Assembly: GCF_027409185.1 (NCBI RefSeq)
Contig: NC_084462.1
Coordinates: forward strand, 21,241,577-21,305,576
Direction of reading: 5' to 3'
Length of the DNA: 64,000 bases
From: Cynocephalus volans
Taxonomy: Eukaryota; Chordata; Mammalia; Dermoptera; Cynocephalidae
In this document: one piece after another, positions 15,044 to 27,213 of the stretch
Layout: every line of letters begins with the position of its first letter
Position numbering within the stretch: the first letter of the stretch is position 1
Notes under the pieces: model-generated
What the model saw: only the letters and a program-made list of their open reading frames with translations
Told to the model about the DNA's origin: nothing
The model's database searches: none
Translations under genes and position numbers: made by a program

Positions 15044-16984
15044 AAACACAAAACCCAATCTGAATTTCTGATGTTCTACTACCATCAGGTGACATCACAA
15101 CAAATGAACAGAAGGCTAGGCATTGTCACCACTAGAGGCTTCAAAAAATTAAGATTCTGCATAAAGTTTCTTGAACAGTCAAGGCTGAAGATGCTACCTA
15201 TAACGGAGTTGAAGTCTGAGGCAGGCTTTACTCTAGATCACCCTTCTAGAATCTTCAAAGTCTAACCATGGCATAGTTGATATGAGTCAAGATACAGAGT
15301 CCAAAAACAAGAATTTTTTTTTTTTTTTTGCAGATTTTTTTCCCCAGTATCTAACAGCACGATACCCCAATTCTCCAAAATCAACTCCTCTATTAAATCT
15401 TCTTAAAATATCCCCTCTGATAATGGGAAGACGTGATAGAGCAAACAGAGCAAAATGGTGATCACAGAATCTAATCGGTGGGTATGTGGGTGTTGGCTAT
15501 ACGATTCTTTCAACTTTTCTTTATGATGAAATTTCTAATATTAAAATATTGTAGAAAAAAAAATCCTTCTGATGATATATGGGAACTGCCTTGGTATCAG
15601 GATTCCTGACAAAACAGCTCCTTTCTAGGAAGACTACGTACAATTATAAGATAGAGCTACCTGGTGATACAGAGGTGAAAAAGTAGGAAGTACTTAAATT
15701 AGATTACTAATGGAAAAGAAAGAACCATATAAAGGTTGGATTTAAGGTTTCTAAAAATGGCTTCCTAATTTTCCTCCTTAACCCAACCCCCAAAATTTTC
15801 CTGGGATGACCATTTGAAATTAAAAAAAAGAAAAAGCTTTTTATATAATTTTACCAACCAAGATCAAAGTCATATACTAAACCTAAATTTGGAAGCCAGT
15901 ACAGAATTCAAATGCCTTTACACAGGTCAGAAAGAAAGATGGAACCCCATGCCTGGAGAGGAAAACACACAAAGATAATTCACGAAGAGCTTAAATAAAT
16001 TCATGGATCATGCGGTCAAGGAAGTAGAGAGTAAATGGTGCACAAATCCTGTAAGAATGACTTCATGGAAGGCATTTATGATGCTCGACTAAAAAACTCC
16101 TGGACAGCAATGTCTAAGCTAAACACTAGGCTACAAAGACCACTAGCCCAATCTGAACACCACTGTGTATAATGTATAAAACAAGAAGGGTTTCAAGTCA
16201 TTCACTCCCAGCCTTCTAAAACAAAACAACACTATTAAAACAACACTATTAAAAATGATTGTTTGTAAATATTCAAATGTAAGGTGCTGTCTTCCCTAAG
16301 TAAAGCTGAGAGAAAAATCTTGGGGCAGAGGTCCCCCAAATAAAAGTTATAGGCCTTGTGTTCAGGAAGGACCATCTTAGAAGTAAAAGTATCAAATCTT
16401 ATCTCATATTTTATACCCAATGCCAATTAAATTTCTATATAGGAAATAATCCATTAGAAGACTATGGAGTAGCTGATCCTAATTATAATATGGTATAACA
16501 TAGTTTTAAACCATAATTCCTAAGAATATCTTTTAAATGAGAAAGCTTGCAATTGTGGAAACTAAATCAGTTTGCCTTCGCTGCTTAAATTGTCCCTTGT
16601 TTCAAATTCCACAACATTACGGTGGCTACTTAGCCCAACAAAATTTAGACCTATCCTTACAGCTTTAACAACTTTTGAACAAAAGAACATCCCAACGATA
16701 TCATGAATGGAGTTTATTCGGTTAAAAGCAAAGAAATATTATTGGTATGGAAAACTATATATCTAGACTTTTCACTAAAGTAACATTTGCTACATATCAT
16801 CCTTTATTTAAAGTAATACGGCTTTAACTTTTTTATAAAGGTACATTTCACTTCTAATATTGCTTAGCCCTAGTTAATATCAATGTTAAATACAGTATTA
16901 AAAAGTCGACCAAAAACTCAAGGCTAAGAACTGTGTTTTCTATGCCTAATACTCCTTCACACAGCCTCACAGTAGTAGAAACAG

Positions 16985-17205
16985 CAATAACAATAATGGT
17001 ACCTGGAATTTACTAAGCACTTAGCAAGGGGCCAAGCACCTATGAGGCACTTAATACTGAGCATTTTGTTCAGTCTTGTCTAACTTCCCTTTGAGGCATC
17101 TCTCTTGGGGGATGAGTGATGTGCTCTGGATTATCCATACCATGAGTAAGTGGTGGGGTGGGGATTTGACTGGAGGATCCAGATCCCATAGTAAGCATTC
17201 AACAA
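16985..17205 (-). mobile_element. MIR SINE
   Basis: Contains tttactaagcacttagcaag and gtaagtggtggggtgggg, the reverse-complement MIR core with decay. Confidence 0.55.
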
Positions 17206-18850
17206 GTACCTGACTAGATTTTAAAAAGACAATACAAATGGTAGAGGTCATAATCTATTACTACGAAATAAACTAAATGTATCTGCTGTGCTTATGTTTT
17301 AGTTTTAGAAATTTTTGAATAAGAAAATTACATACTATGGTTGGGTATTGAATTACCAGCAATTTCCTTTTTAAAAAGCTAGTAGTACTTCATATTCTAA
17401 GCATTATTGGTTCCGCATTCTTAACTTTTAAAGGAAATTCAGATACTTTAAATGTTAAGATAAAGTCACATGTTTTGTTAATTTACTACATAAAAGGATC
17501 AAAACTTCATTTAAACTAACTCATTGATTTCACTATCAAACCAATTAACTGAACATTTTTTCCAAAATGACAAAGTAAGGCTTTCTTTTAAAAGATTAAA
17601 ACAAGCAGCATACATATTCCTAAGTAAGTGAAACTCACAATTTTTAGTTATATACATAGAACTGTGAAGTGTTAATAATCTTTCACATTTGTGAGACAAA
17701 TCCTAGACAGGCATCTTACAAAAATCAGTTGTCTAATTGTCCTTCTTGCGTCTGAGTTACAGAAACAATTTCAAATGTCTAACTAAAATTACCTAAATAA
17801 GCTGAAAAAAATCCATAAATTCATTTAGAGGGATAAAAGCAAAATCAGTCCTAATGATAAGTTTGGGGATTAACCAAAAGTTAACAGTGATGCCAGAACT
17901 CTTCCTTCGACTTTACTCAACTTGAAAATGCACCAGTTGCATTCTGAGTTTGATGAAACTGGTAGTAATTCTTCCAGCTTCCTCGTTAACACTAACCTAC
18001 ACAGGCAATGCTGAGACGCGCAATTTTGCTCGGATTACACTGAGATTCTTGTTTCTATGCGTGAAAAAAAAAACTGCATGAGACAAGTCTTGTCTTTCTC
18101 TCGGCCCTGAACCACCACAGACAGTAATGAAAAGAAATGCCTAGAGTCCCAGGGAGCCAGTTCTGCGACATCCCAAACCTAACGCGTTAAATGTAGGCCG
18201 ATTCTTGCGGGTTCTTTTAAATGACCACACCACGTTCGAAGAAAAGAACAGTTTTCATCACCCCCGGCTCCTCACAGGTAGCATCTTAAAAGGTTTCTCC
18301 GCGGAAAGGGCGTAAATAACCATTTCAAGAACCCTAAAAGTGGTGAAGTACACGTCGAAGAAACCTGGTCGTAAATAAGTTTGAGGTCACCAAAACGGCC
18401 CGTGCAAATATTCAGCGAATAGGATCTGTTTAGCCAGCAGAGTTCTCGAGGGGGCTCGAGAGGGTAATGTAAGGACCTAGAAAAAAAGTGCAAAAGTCTC
18501 CAAGTCCGCCTAAAACCACGGGACGGGCGGGCGGCGTCCGGCGGGAGCGGGCTCGGGAAGAAAGCGGGAGGGTGGAGTTCACTTTCCCCCCGGGCAGCGA
18601 GCTGCGCTGCCCTCCCCCACTAAGGAGCCGGAACCAGGCCCGCGCCGGCAGGCCCGGGAGGGTGGGGCAGGGCGCCCGTCCGCGCCCCGCGCCCCCCGCC
18701 GAGATCCGGGCCCACGGCCTGCGCGAGACCGCGGCGGGCGCCGGCCTGCCTGGGCCCGAGTCCCGGCCCGACGCCGCCCGCGCCCGCCCGGCAGCCCAGC
18801 CCGAACTCCGGCCGCCCGGGCCCCGACCCCCGACCCCGGCGCGCACTCAC

Positions 18851-18885
18851 CCGTCTCCCACCACCACACACTTGATGGCCTGCAT
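18851..18885 (-). CDS. RAC1: RAC1 coding exon 1 (residues 1-12)
   Basis: RAC1 is a Rho-family small GTPase that cycles between GDP and GTP at membranes and drives actin remodelling, lamellipodia and NADPH oxidase activation. This exon encodes MQAIKCVVVGDG plus two bases of the next Gly codon, and it contains the start of the P-loop (GDGAVGKT, completed in exon 2). The start codon on the minus strand is at 18885-18883. The donor reads GG|gtgagt, so the exon carries 35 coding nt, the same phase as in human RAC1. It lies inside a CpG island, and the upstream minus-strand sequence resembles the known RAC1 5' UTR. The frame stays open upstream of this ATG, but the first Met matches all RAC1 proteins and is chosen. 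The remaining coding exons in the window are at 10161-10232, 7340-7457 and the alternative 1447-1503. Exons 4-6 (insert helix, polybasic tail, CAAX box) are left of position 1. Confidence 0.97.
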
Positions 18886-19400
18886 TGGGCCGCTCGCTGA
18901 GCCGCGGCGGCGGCCGGGCGCTGAGGCGGAAAGTGGCTGGCTCGGGGCACGGCTGGCGGACGGACGCGCGGCTGCGGACGGCGGGGCACGGGGTGACGGG
19001 GCCGCTGTCCACGCCGCCTCGCCCTCCACGAACTGGAAGCCGAAGCACGGTGGCGGCCACCACCCAAAGCTGAGGAAAACTGCAGAGAAACAGGAAATGG
19101 CCGCTCCACTCACATCCGGCCTCCCCTCCCCCGCACCGCCGCGGCCGCTCTCAGGCTCCGGGCGGGGCCGCTCCCGCCCGCGCGGCTCCTGGGGATCCTC
19201 TGGGCTTCGGGAGCACTCGGCAATGCTCGGAAGCGCTCGGCTCGGGCCGCGGGGGGGCCCCCTCGGAGGGCTGTGGGGCGGGGCGGCCGCCATCTTTGTG
19301 CGCCGATGGCCTGGGCGCGGCCCGGCCTGGGGGGCTCCCTCGCCTCGAGGTCGGAGTTCGGACCCCGAAAGGATCCCCCCCCCCACTCACCAACTCCCGC
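18886..19400 (-). promoter_or_regulatory. RAC1: RAC1 5' UTR and CpG-island promoter
   Basis: The stretch from about 18500 to 19400 is very GC- and CpG-rich and surrounds RAC1 exon 1. Minus-strand sequence from about 19080 down to 18886 looks like the RAC1 5' UTR, including ttttcctcagctttgggtgg near 19055-19075. The transcription start is therefore probably near 19080-19110, but it cannot be fixed from sequence alone. I see no TATA box. A YY1-like motif (aaagatggcggcc on the minus strand) lies at about 19285-19298. A CRE-like tgacgtaa lies at 19459-19466, just outside the island. These are typical of a housekeeping-type promoter. Confidence 0.8.
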
Positions 19401-19799
19401 CCGAGGCCACTCTAAGGGCGTCGATCCCCTTTTTATGTGATAACTATAACTTATGCGATGACGTAAAGTCCTTCTAGAAAATTCGGAATCTAAAATTGTA
19501 AGAAAAAACCATGCACCAGGTCATTATTCAGCGAAAACCAGTGTTCCTGAGCCAAAATGTGCCGAACGTTCTTCTTTGTGTTTGCATTTTGTGTTCATTG
19601 TTTTTAACGCGTTGAGAGCTTACTATGTCTTATCACTTGGTGCCAAGTCCTGGAGATACGGTCTGTTAGCAGACAGTGAGAGTAGAAGTGTGAATGCTTT
19701 GGTGTATTTCCTCAAGTTATTTCTTGATATATATAACAAACACGTTAAAACAAAATTAAGAGATCATACTGAATTCTTGCTACAACATTTTTAGTGACT

Positions 19800-20100
19800 G
19801 CTTACTATTGCATTGTATACATGTACCTTAATTTAACTAACTCTCCTATTATTGGACACTTATTTGGGTTGTCTCTGATCTTTATGATGAACAGTGCTGA
19901 CTGAGATGAACCTATTAGTGCAAAAATCTTTATCCATAGTCTACATCCCCCAGAATGGGGTTACTGGGTCCATAGGGATGAAGACTTTCAAAGCTTTGCT
20001 ACAAGTTGTGGCATTGCCTTCCCGGAAGGTGATATCCCATGAACCCTGTTTGACAATGAACCCTCTAGGGGAGTTGATTTCTGATGATATTTTCATCTTG
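19800..20100 (-). mobile_element. Old L1 fragment (probable)
   Basis: Contains ttgggttgtctctgatcttt and ggggttactgggtccatagg, resembling antisense ancient L1 sequence. Boundaries uncertain. Confidence 0.4.
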
Positions 20101-20336
20101 TAGGCCCTCCCTTCCCATAACTCACTCAGGTTTCTGAAATCAGGCCTTTTCTACACAAGCTTTTTAAAACCATTTTTGTCTTTTAATTATGTCAACATAA
20201 TTATGTTCCCAGGGCAAAGGACAGCTTCTTTTTGTTCTGTTCATAAAGACCTCTCCTGAAGAATAGTTGAAATATCAAAGGTGGTAGAGCAAAAGCATCC
20301 TCTTTGCTGTCACTGCTGATAAAAATGTCCAGAGAA

Positions 20337-20440
20337 GGGGCTGGCCGGTTAGCTCAGTTGGTTAGAGTGCGATGTTATAACACCAACGTCAAGGGTTCAG
20401 ATCCCCGTACCAGACAGCTGCAAAAAAATAAAAATAAAAA
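20337..20440 (+). mobile_element. CYN SINE monomer
   Basis: ggctggccggttagctcagt, then tggttagagtgcgatgttat, with an A-rich tail. TSD approximates aaaaatgtccagagaa. Confidence 0.88.
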
Positions 20441-21479
20441 TATTTCCGGAGAATCTATGACAGACCTAAGCTACATATAACTACCTTCATGTCTTTTGAC
20501 CGGGAGCAAAGAAAAGGGTGGAACCTCAGTTCAATAATCTAATTCAGTTGAACAAACATTTGAGTGCTGCTGTAGCATGATGGATTGGCAGTAAATGAAC
20601 AAGACAGGGAGATGGTTGACACAATGCCAGGCCCTCTGTACTTAATGCTATAAGTGGGTTACAAATATGGTACTTATCAGGAGGCAAAAAAACCGATATT
20701 CATGCTAATAAAAAGGCTTTCGTCAAAGAGATGAGAGTTGAAAGATGGGTCTGGGTAGGATTTTTGGTGGGTATTGATGGAGTGAGAAGGAAAGAGTTGT
20801 TAAATTAAATTTGGCCTAAAGTTGCCTCTGTATATAGAAAACTGCAACCTAGCTTAGTATTTAAACAAATTGCAATCTAATTTAAGAGTATATTCTTCCT
20901 TTTCTCTGGCTATAAATATGACCTGCACATGTAGTGGGGTGGAGCATTCTGAACCTTTTTTGGTCTGGACTGCTGTGGATTCTAGAATCACAAAGCCAAT
21001 TAAGATCTACAAAACTAGATTTGTTGTAGATTTTTTAATAGAGTTTTCTACAGAAAGAACAAAGTCCTGGAAGTCAGAGGCTGCAAGGCAAGCAGAAAAG
21101 TGGGCCTTCCACACAGAGGGAGCCAGGTGTTTAAGCTACTCCAGGTCTAGAACCCAGAGAGGTCATAGATGGCTGGATTATGGACTGCCTTACATATGGA
21201 CTTTATTCTGATATGACTTGAGTCTTTGAGCCAATATATGACGCAACCACATTCAGATCATTATTTCTCTAGATTGATAAAGTGAAAGTCCACTATACAA
21301 AAAGTTCAACTGTGACTATAAAATAACGAAATTAATGTACAACCCACACGTGAAAATCAACCTTAATTTAAAACTGAGTGATTACATTTCTCCAAGTTTG
21401 GCCTTCAGTATCTACTTGGAACGTTCTCCATGGCAACAAATAGTCTAAAAGTTAAATTTAATAAAAGCAAACATTCTAT

Positions 21480-21680
21480 TAGACCATGGGTGTTTCTGAA
21501 TGTACTATGTACTTATTTATCAAATGCCTATCATGTATGCAATTATATAAGCTTCTTAGGTCCTTCATTCAAGGTTATTCATTTTTTTCTCCAGTCTCTG
21601 TCTAGGTGCTGGAAGTGTCAAGTGAACAAAACAGATCCCTGCCTTCAGGGAACCTACATTCTAGTGGGTTAGACACATAA
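21480..21680 (+). repeat. Ancient mammalian interspersed repeat (L2-like)
   Basis: Contains aacaaaacagatccctgcct and gaacctacattctagtgggt, a phrase common in L2-type repeats. Orientation uncertain. Confidence 0.4.
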
Positions 21681-21730
21681 TAGACAAATGAACATATGAT
21701 ATTAATTTCCAGGTTTAGATGACGGATTGG

Positions 21731-21824
21731 GGCTGGCCAGTTAGCTCAGCTGGTTCGAGTGCAGCCTTATAACACCAAGGTCACGGGTTTGGATCCCTGT
21801 ATTGGCCAGCCACAAAAAAAAAAA
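21731..21824 (+). mobile_element. CYN SINE monomer
   Basis: ggctggccagttagctcagc ... gtattggccagcc with an A12 tail. TSD agatga(c/t)ggattgg on both sides. Confidence 0.9.
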
Positions 21825-22739
21825 AGATGATGGATTGGATGCAAGTGTCTAATTTCACTTGTACCCAAAATCCCACTAGAAATTCCAAAAAAGGATTTAA
21901 AAAAAAGACATAATTTTCAAATAGAGAGAGTAGGGAAGGAGACAACAGATGTTGGAAGCTGCGGTAAGTGAACAGAGTGATTGTAACAAATTTAGCCACC
22001 TGGACTGGCAGTGGGAAAAGCAGATCAACACCAGATCTACACCAAAGTATCACCTAAGTTCTGGAAACTGGCAGCACCTGGGCCCTATGGAACTGGGGGT
22101 AAAGAGGGAATAGGATGAGGAGGGTGGGATGAAAACTGAGAAGCAGCAGCATTGCCTCCTATCATTCACTAAGCAAGGTGGCCGCCCTCCCCTCCCTCTA
22201 CAAAAAACTGCAGTTTTCTCTCTAGAGAGAGTGAACCAGAGGGTACTTGAACTGTGGGACCAGGCACCGTGCTTGTAAAACAAAACTAAAACAGGGATTT
22301 AGTGGAAGGAAGCTGAATCTTGAACTTCGCCAACCCTCTTATTCATAGTTTCCCTGGGGGGTAGGAGTGTGGAGGGTGGAGGGTTCTTCTCTGGGGAACT
22401 TGTCTAGTCCAGGAGGAAAGACCAAACAGATATCAACATGGGGAGGGGTCTCCAGGAATCCTCCCGCCCCTTCAGAGCCTCCCATTAACTTTCAGTTTCT
22501 TACCCTTGATCAGCAACAGACAACCAAGGATTAAACGATATATGAGGAAAACCTCCAGAATGGTAGCTAGAAATCAAAATAATCAAAATAAATAAATGTG
22601 GGGAAAACAAAATCAAGGCATGGAGAAGGAAACGTTTTCTTAAAAGGCTGTCAAAATTTCCAGATAAGATACCATAGTTCATCCACGAATAAAAGGGGGA
22701 TTGTATAAAAAAGGACCATTCAAAATGTTTTTTTTTTTT

Positions 22740-23700
22740 TTTTAATTATTAGAAATTAAAAGCAACCTAGCAGAAGTAAAAAACTCAATAGAAAAGTTGG
22801 AACATCAAGTTGAGGAAATCTCTGAGAAGACCCAAAAGACACGGATAGACAGAAAATTGGAAATAGTGAAAACATCAGAGAACCAGTTCAGCAGGTCCAA
22901 CCATCCTAAAGATATCCTATAATAGGAAAGAAAGAACACAGAAAAGACAAAATTTAAAAAGCCTGAAAAGAAAGAAAGAACAAGGGAAAAGCAATGGAGG
23001 AAAACATTCCCCACAATTTTCAAAGGAAATTTCCCAGACCTGAAGGACATGAGTTTACAGATGGAAACCGCTAACTCAGTGAATGAAAATAGACCGACCC
23101 CAGAGTAGTCTGTGAAACTTCAGAACAATGAGACCGATAAGATCCTACAAGCTTCCAGAGAGAAAACACAAGTCTTAAGCAAACAGCAAATAGAATGGCT
23201 CAGGTTTCCCAACAGTTGCAATGGTGAGGCATTGCCTTCAAAATTCTGAAGGAAAACGATTTTCAAACAAGAATTCTACTCATAGCCAAACTACTGATCA
23301 AGTGGGTGGGTAAAATGAGAACATTTTCAGACACGTAAGTCTTCAGAAAAGTTTTACCTCCCACGTACCATATCCCAGGAAGCTACTGAAACATATGTTC
23401 CTCCAGGAGGAGGAAATAAACCAAGAGAAGCTATGAGATGCAGAAGCTGGAAATCCAACACAGCAGAAGGGAGAAGAATCCCCCCGTCCCAGGTCATGGT
23501 GACTGTTGTATGACCAGCCCACGCTGGAGCAGGGAAATTTTGTGGTCATAAACCCTCACAAAGTCTGTATGTGGCCACTTCCTTCCAGGGTGAATAGCTA
23601 GAGATAGTGAAAGACAAACCAGCACTTTTGTTGACCAGCTCGGTTTGAATGACAGGCCACTGATGTGACAATGAGAAGATAAAGACAAGACAGAAGAGAA
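22740..23700 (+). mobile_element. Ancient L1 5' segment (5' UTR/ORF1-like)
   Basis: Contains ttgaggaaatctctgagaag, cagacctgaaggacatgagt, tcctacaagcttccagagag and gcattgccttcaaaattctg, in the order seen in old mammalian L1 ORF1-region sequence. Many stops; no intact ORF. L1-like sequence may extend left to about 21850. Confidence 0.7.
23415..23571 (+). repeat. 157-bp direct repeat, copy 1 (in L1)
   Basis: Begins aataaaccaagagaagctat and ends gtctgtatg. It matches 24927-25083 with four mismatches and no gaps by direct reading. It lies in the L1 5' segment. Confidence 0.93.
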
Positions 23701-23759
23701 GTGTGTTCTTGATATGAGTGGTTATACCACACCTGTATCTACCTCTCTTTTCTCTATTT

Positions 23760-23945
23760 TTCCTCCAACATTTTATTATAAAAATTTTTGAACACACAGA
23801 AATGTTGAAAGAAATATACAGTGAATACCCATATCTCCACCTAATTTCTACAATGAACATTTCACTATACTTGCTTTATCACCATTCTATTCACTTATGC
23901 ACTCAACAATTCATCTCATTTTTTGATAAATTTCAAAAGAAGTTA
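23760..23945 (-). repeat. Old LINE-like fragment (probable)
   Basis: Contains gaaatatacagtgaataccc and ttctacaatgaacatttcac, resembling antisense LINE 3' sequence also seen at 33.5 and 47.4 kb. Family not determined. Confidence 0.35.
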
Positions 23946-23957
23946 TAGAAATCATTA

Positions 23958-24056
23958 GGGGGCTGGCCAGTTAGCTCAGTTGGTTAGAGCATAATGTTAT
24001 AATACCAACGTCAAGGGTTTGGGTACTGGCCAGCCACCAAAAAAAAAAAAAAAAAG
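23958..24056 (+). mobile_element. CYN SINE monomer
   Basis: ggctggccagttagctcagt ... gtactggccagccacc with an A17 tail. Approximate TSD gaagttatagaaatcatta. Confidence 0.88.
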
Positions 24057-24149
24057 GAATTACAGAAATCAGTACATTTCACCCATAAACACTTCAGTAT
24101 GCATAGCGTTGATTAGAGTTCAACACGTTTATAGTTTCTTCCCTCTTTA

Positions 24150-24640
24150 AAAATTACAATTAAATGTACATATCTTAAGTTAACCATTCGCTGAGTTTTA
24201 ACAAATATCTACACCTGTGATCCCACTTTGTACTAGCAAAACCCCATGAAGACATCAAACATTACCTTCTCCCAGGATGTCTCTTCCTATTCAATCTCTG
24301 TCCCTCCCAAAAGCAACCACTGTGATCTTTTTTTATAGGTTAGTTTTGCCTGTTCTAGAACTTCATACAAACATAATCATACCGTATGTACTCTTTTGGG
24401 TCTGACTTCTTCCTCTCAGCATGATGTTTTTTAGGTTCATTCATGTTGTTGTATGTATCAAAAGTTCATTCTTTCTTATTGTTGAGTAGTAATTTATTGT
24501 AGGATATATTACGGTTTATCAGTTCCCTGTCCATAAACACTTAGGGTGTCTCCAACTTGCGCTATTATAAGTAAAGATGATAAGAACAAATCTTATGTAC
24601 AAATCTGCCCAAATAAGAAAAATTCTCTGTTGTATATACC
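24150..24640 (-). mobile_element. Ancient L1 3' region (antisense)
   Basis: Contains cagcatgatgttttttaggt, tcattcatgttgttgtatgt and tgttgagtagtaatttattg, standard antisense L1M sequence. Confidence 0.65.
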
Positions 24641-24835
24641 TGCTTATGGATGTATAGAATATCTCTGAAGGAGGCACAGGAAACTGGCAATAGTAAGGGC
24701 TTTAAGAGAGAGAGACTTGGTCCCTGGGAGAGAAGGGTGTGAGGGAGACTTTTCATTGTTTATTTACCCTTTTGTTCTTTTCAAATTTTATGCTATGTGC
24801 ATGTATTATCTGTCCAAAATCTGAATAAAAAAATT
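24640..24835 (+). mobile_element. LINE 3' end (probable)
   Basis: Contains gaggcacaggaaactggcaa and gggagacttttcattgttta, ending aatctgaataaaaaaattaa, as in old LINE 3' ends. Confidence 0.45.
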
Positions 24836-24926
24836 AAGCTCACTGTAATAAATTTCAAGAAAGAAATAAAAAAAGATCCACAGTATGTGAATGTATTTTG
24901 TTATCTTGGTGAAAAAATCAAAACCC

Positions 24927-25083
24927 AATAAACCAAGAGAAGCTATGAGATGCAGAAGCTGGAAATCCAACACAGCAGAAGGGAGAAGAATCCCCCCCTC
25001 CCAGGTCATGGTGACTGTTGTATGACCAGCCCACGCTGGAGCAGGAAAATTTTGTGGTCATAAACCCTCACAGGGTCTGTATG
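24927..25083 (+). repeat. 157-bp direct repeat, copy 2
   Basis: Same length as copy 1 at 23415-23571, about 97.5% identical, starting 1512 bp downstream in the same orientation. It is not embedded in the rest of the L1 5' sequence. Confidence 0.93.
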
Positions 25084-25179
25084 CTCTGGATTCCTTCAAA
25101 TATGGGTGCCTGGAGGCCCGAAGAAAATGACTGCCTTCTCTTAATTATGTAAGCCTTGTTGACATTTTAGATTGGAAGC

Positions 25180-25480
25180 ATGGCACGGTGGAAGGAACAC
25201 TGGGGTAGGAGCCCACGCACTACCCTCTGCTGCTGCCAGCCTGGCACCTGCTTTGCTACCAATGGACTCGGTGACTTTGCTGTCACTAAGCCTTTCTTTT
25301 TTCTTTTTTGGCAGCTGGCCAGTAGGGAGATCCAAACCCTTGACCTTGGTACTATAACATGGTGCTTTAACCAACTGAGCTAACTGGCCAGCCCCTCACT
25401 AAGTCTTTTTTGCTCGTCTGTACAATGAGGAGAATGAACTTTGTGCTCTCAATTCTACAGGTCCACAAGTCCAGCAAGGG
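25180..25480 (+). mobile_element. MIR SINE interrupted by a CYN SINE
   Basis: The left part reads cacggtggaaggaacactgg ... ggactcggtgactttg. The right part reads ctcgtctgtacaatgagg. The two halves join across the CYN at 25299-25395. Confidence 0.6.
25299..25395 (-). mobile_element. CYN SINE monomer, nested in MIR
   Basis: ggcagctggccagtagggag ... gagctaactggccagccc, TSD tcactaag on both sides. Confidence 0.88.
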
Positions 25481-25509
25481 CTGTAAAGATGGGAAGGAAC
25501 AAACCGGTG

Positions 25510-25780
25510 CCAACATTACTTTATTTGATTTTTTTGAATCAAAGTCATACGTGCACATTGTTAAAATATCAACTAGCATGGGAGAGCTCATACTAAAGGC
25601 CTCAATCCCCTGCTCAATCTCTCCTTGGGTCTCTCCATCCCCAAGGGGTAACCACATTTTTTCAAAAATTGTGAAATATAACCAAATTGACTAAAAGGGC
25701 ATAAAACCTAAATCTACAGTCTAGGGGTAATCACTTTTAACCACATCAGTTTTCTTGCAGTGACTTTTTCTGTATCTCCC
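25510..25780 (-). repeat. Old L1-like fragment (probable)
   Basis: Contains ctttttctgtatctcccaat and other phrases of antisense L1M sequence. Boundaries uncertain. Confidence 0.35.
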
Positions 25781-26329
25781 AATAACAAGCTTTTACTGCT
25801 ATTTCTTGCTTGATCAACTATAAACATTACCTCTTGGCTTTCTGCTGTGATAAATGAAGATTTATCTCACTGATACCACCATTCCCCCCATGACTGTATG
25901 TCTCACTATTTTAGTTCTTCTCTTGGTTATCGTTGAAACTTTAAATAACGTATAATCCATCTCTTCTTTGCTCCACCCCCTGTCTCCTGGATCCTCCTAT
26001 GTAACAGTAGGATAACTGCACGTAGGTTCAGCCAGACCAGCAGGGCCTGGGCTGTCTAAGAGTGACCAAGGCAGCCTTTAATTGAAGGGTTTGTGCCTTC
26101 TGATCCAAGGGCAGACTGTTTGCTTGGGCCCTGTCCTTACTGCTGATTCACTGCTTCTGTCCCTGGAGTCAGGACACGGGAGGATGCCTGAGGGTGACAG
26201 TCCTGCCCAGAATGGGGGTGGGAGAGGACCGAGGATTGTCTCTGACCCTTCCAGATCCCAAGCCAGGCTTCTGGTTACTCCTTTGCTCCCTAAGGTTTCT
26301 AGGCTTCTCTCCCTGGAAATGCCCAACAG

Positions 26330-26920
26330 AAATGTAATGCAAATCACACTTATAAATGTTCTGGTAGCAATATTGACAAGATTAAGAGGAAACAAATACA
26401 ATTAATGTTAATGATATATTTTCTTCAACCCGATATAGCTAAAATATTATCATTTCAACACGGAATCAAAATAAAAAATTATTATTATTATTCTACATTC
26501 TTCTTTTCATACTAAGTCTTTGAAACTTGGTACTTTCCACCTATAGCACATCTTGATTCAGAAGCTAAATGTTCATCGGAAATATTTGATTTGTATTTAG
26601 ATTTAGTAAAATTTACTTTTGAAAAAGGAGACCCCCCATACCCAAGTTGGTCTAAACATACAAGATTTCTTTTCTTTTCTTTTTTTGGCTGGCTGATATG
26701 GGGATCTAAGCCCTTGACCTTGGTGTTAGCACCACGCTCTAGCCAACTGAGCTAAGTGGCCAGCCCTAAACATACGAGTTTTCTAGTAACTAAATTGAGT
26801 ACCAGTTTGTACATTTAAATTGAATGAAATTTAAAATTCAGTTTCTTAGTTGTAGTTGCCACATTTCAAAAGCTCAGCAGCCACATGTAGCTACTACCAT
26901 AATGGACAGAGCAGGTTTAG
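26330..26920. mobile_element. MER33-like hAT-Charlie DNA transposon, interrupted by CYN
   Basis: Contains attatcatttcaacacggaat, cttttcatactaagtctttg and agctcagcagccacatgtag, in the order seen in the MER33 consensus as I recall it. Possibly two overlapping copies. Non-coding relic. Confidence 0.5.
26670..26765 (-). mobile_element. CYN SINE monomer
   Basis: ttttggctggctgatatggg ... gagctaagtggccagcc. TSD ctaaacatac(a/g)ag. Confidence 0.88.
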
Positions 26921-27074
26921 TGGATGGGGATGCCAGTGCTGTAGAGAGACCCCTGCTTGGAGGGACCATCAGAAATGTCCATGGGAAAGCTCCTTCTGTT
27001 TGTTTTTTTCTCCATTGTTGGGATGTTATCGGTCATCCTGCCCACTACATCACCTTCACGAGGACCATCTTTTA

Positions 27075-27213
27075 GGTCTAAGCAAAAGTGAAAGCTGCGG
27101 GGGATTTAATCTTAGACTTCCCAACCTCCAGAAGCATTAGAGATAAATTCTTATTATTTATAAATTACCTAGTCTGTGGTATTTTGTTATAGCAGCACAA
27201 AAGGACTAAGACA
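27075..27213 (+). mobile_element. MLT1-like LTR 3' fragment (ERVL-MaLR)
   Basis: Ends cctagtctgtggtattttgt, tatagcagcacaaaaggact, the usual MLT1 LTR end. Old non-coding LTR relic. Confidence 0.6.

Noticed and set aside
18430-19477. Long overlapping ORFs on both strands (up to 329 codons)
   Set aside because: They lie in a CpG island where stops are rare, and have Arg/Pro/Gly-rich composition with no homology. Only the short RAC1 exon 1 within them is real.
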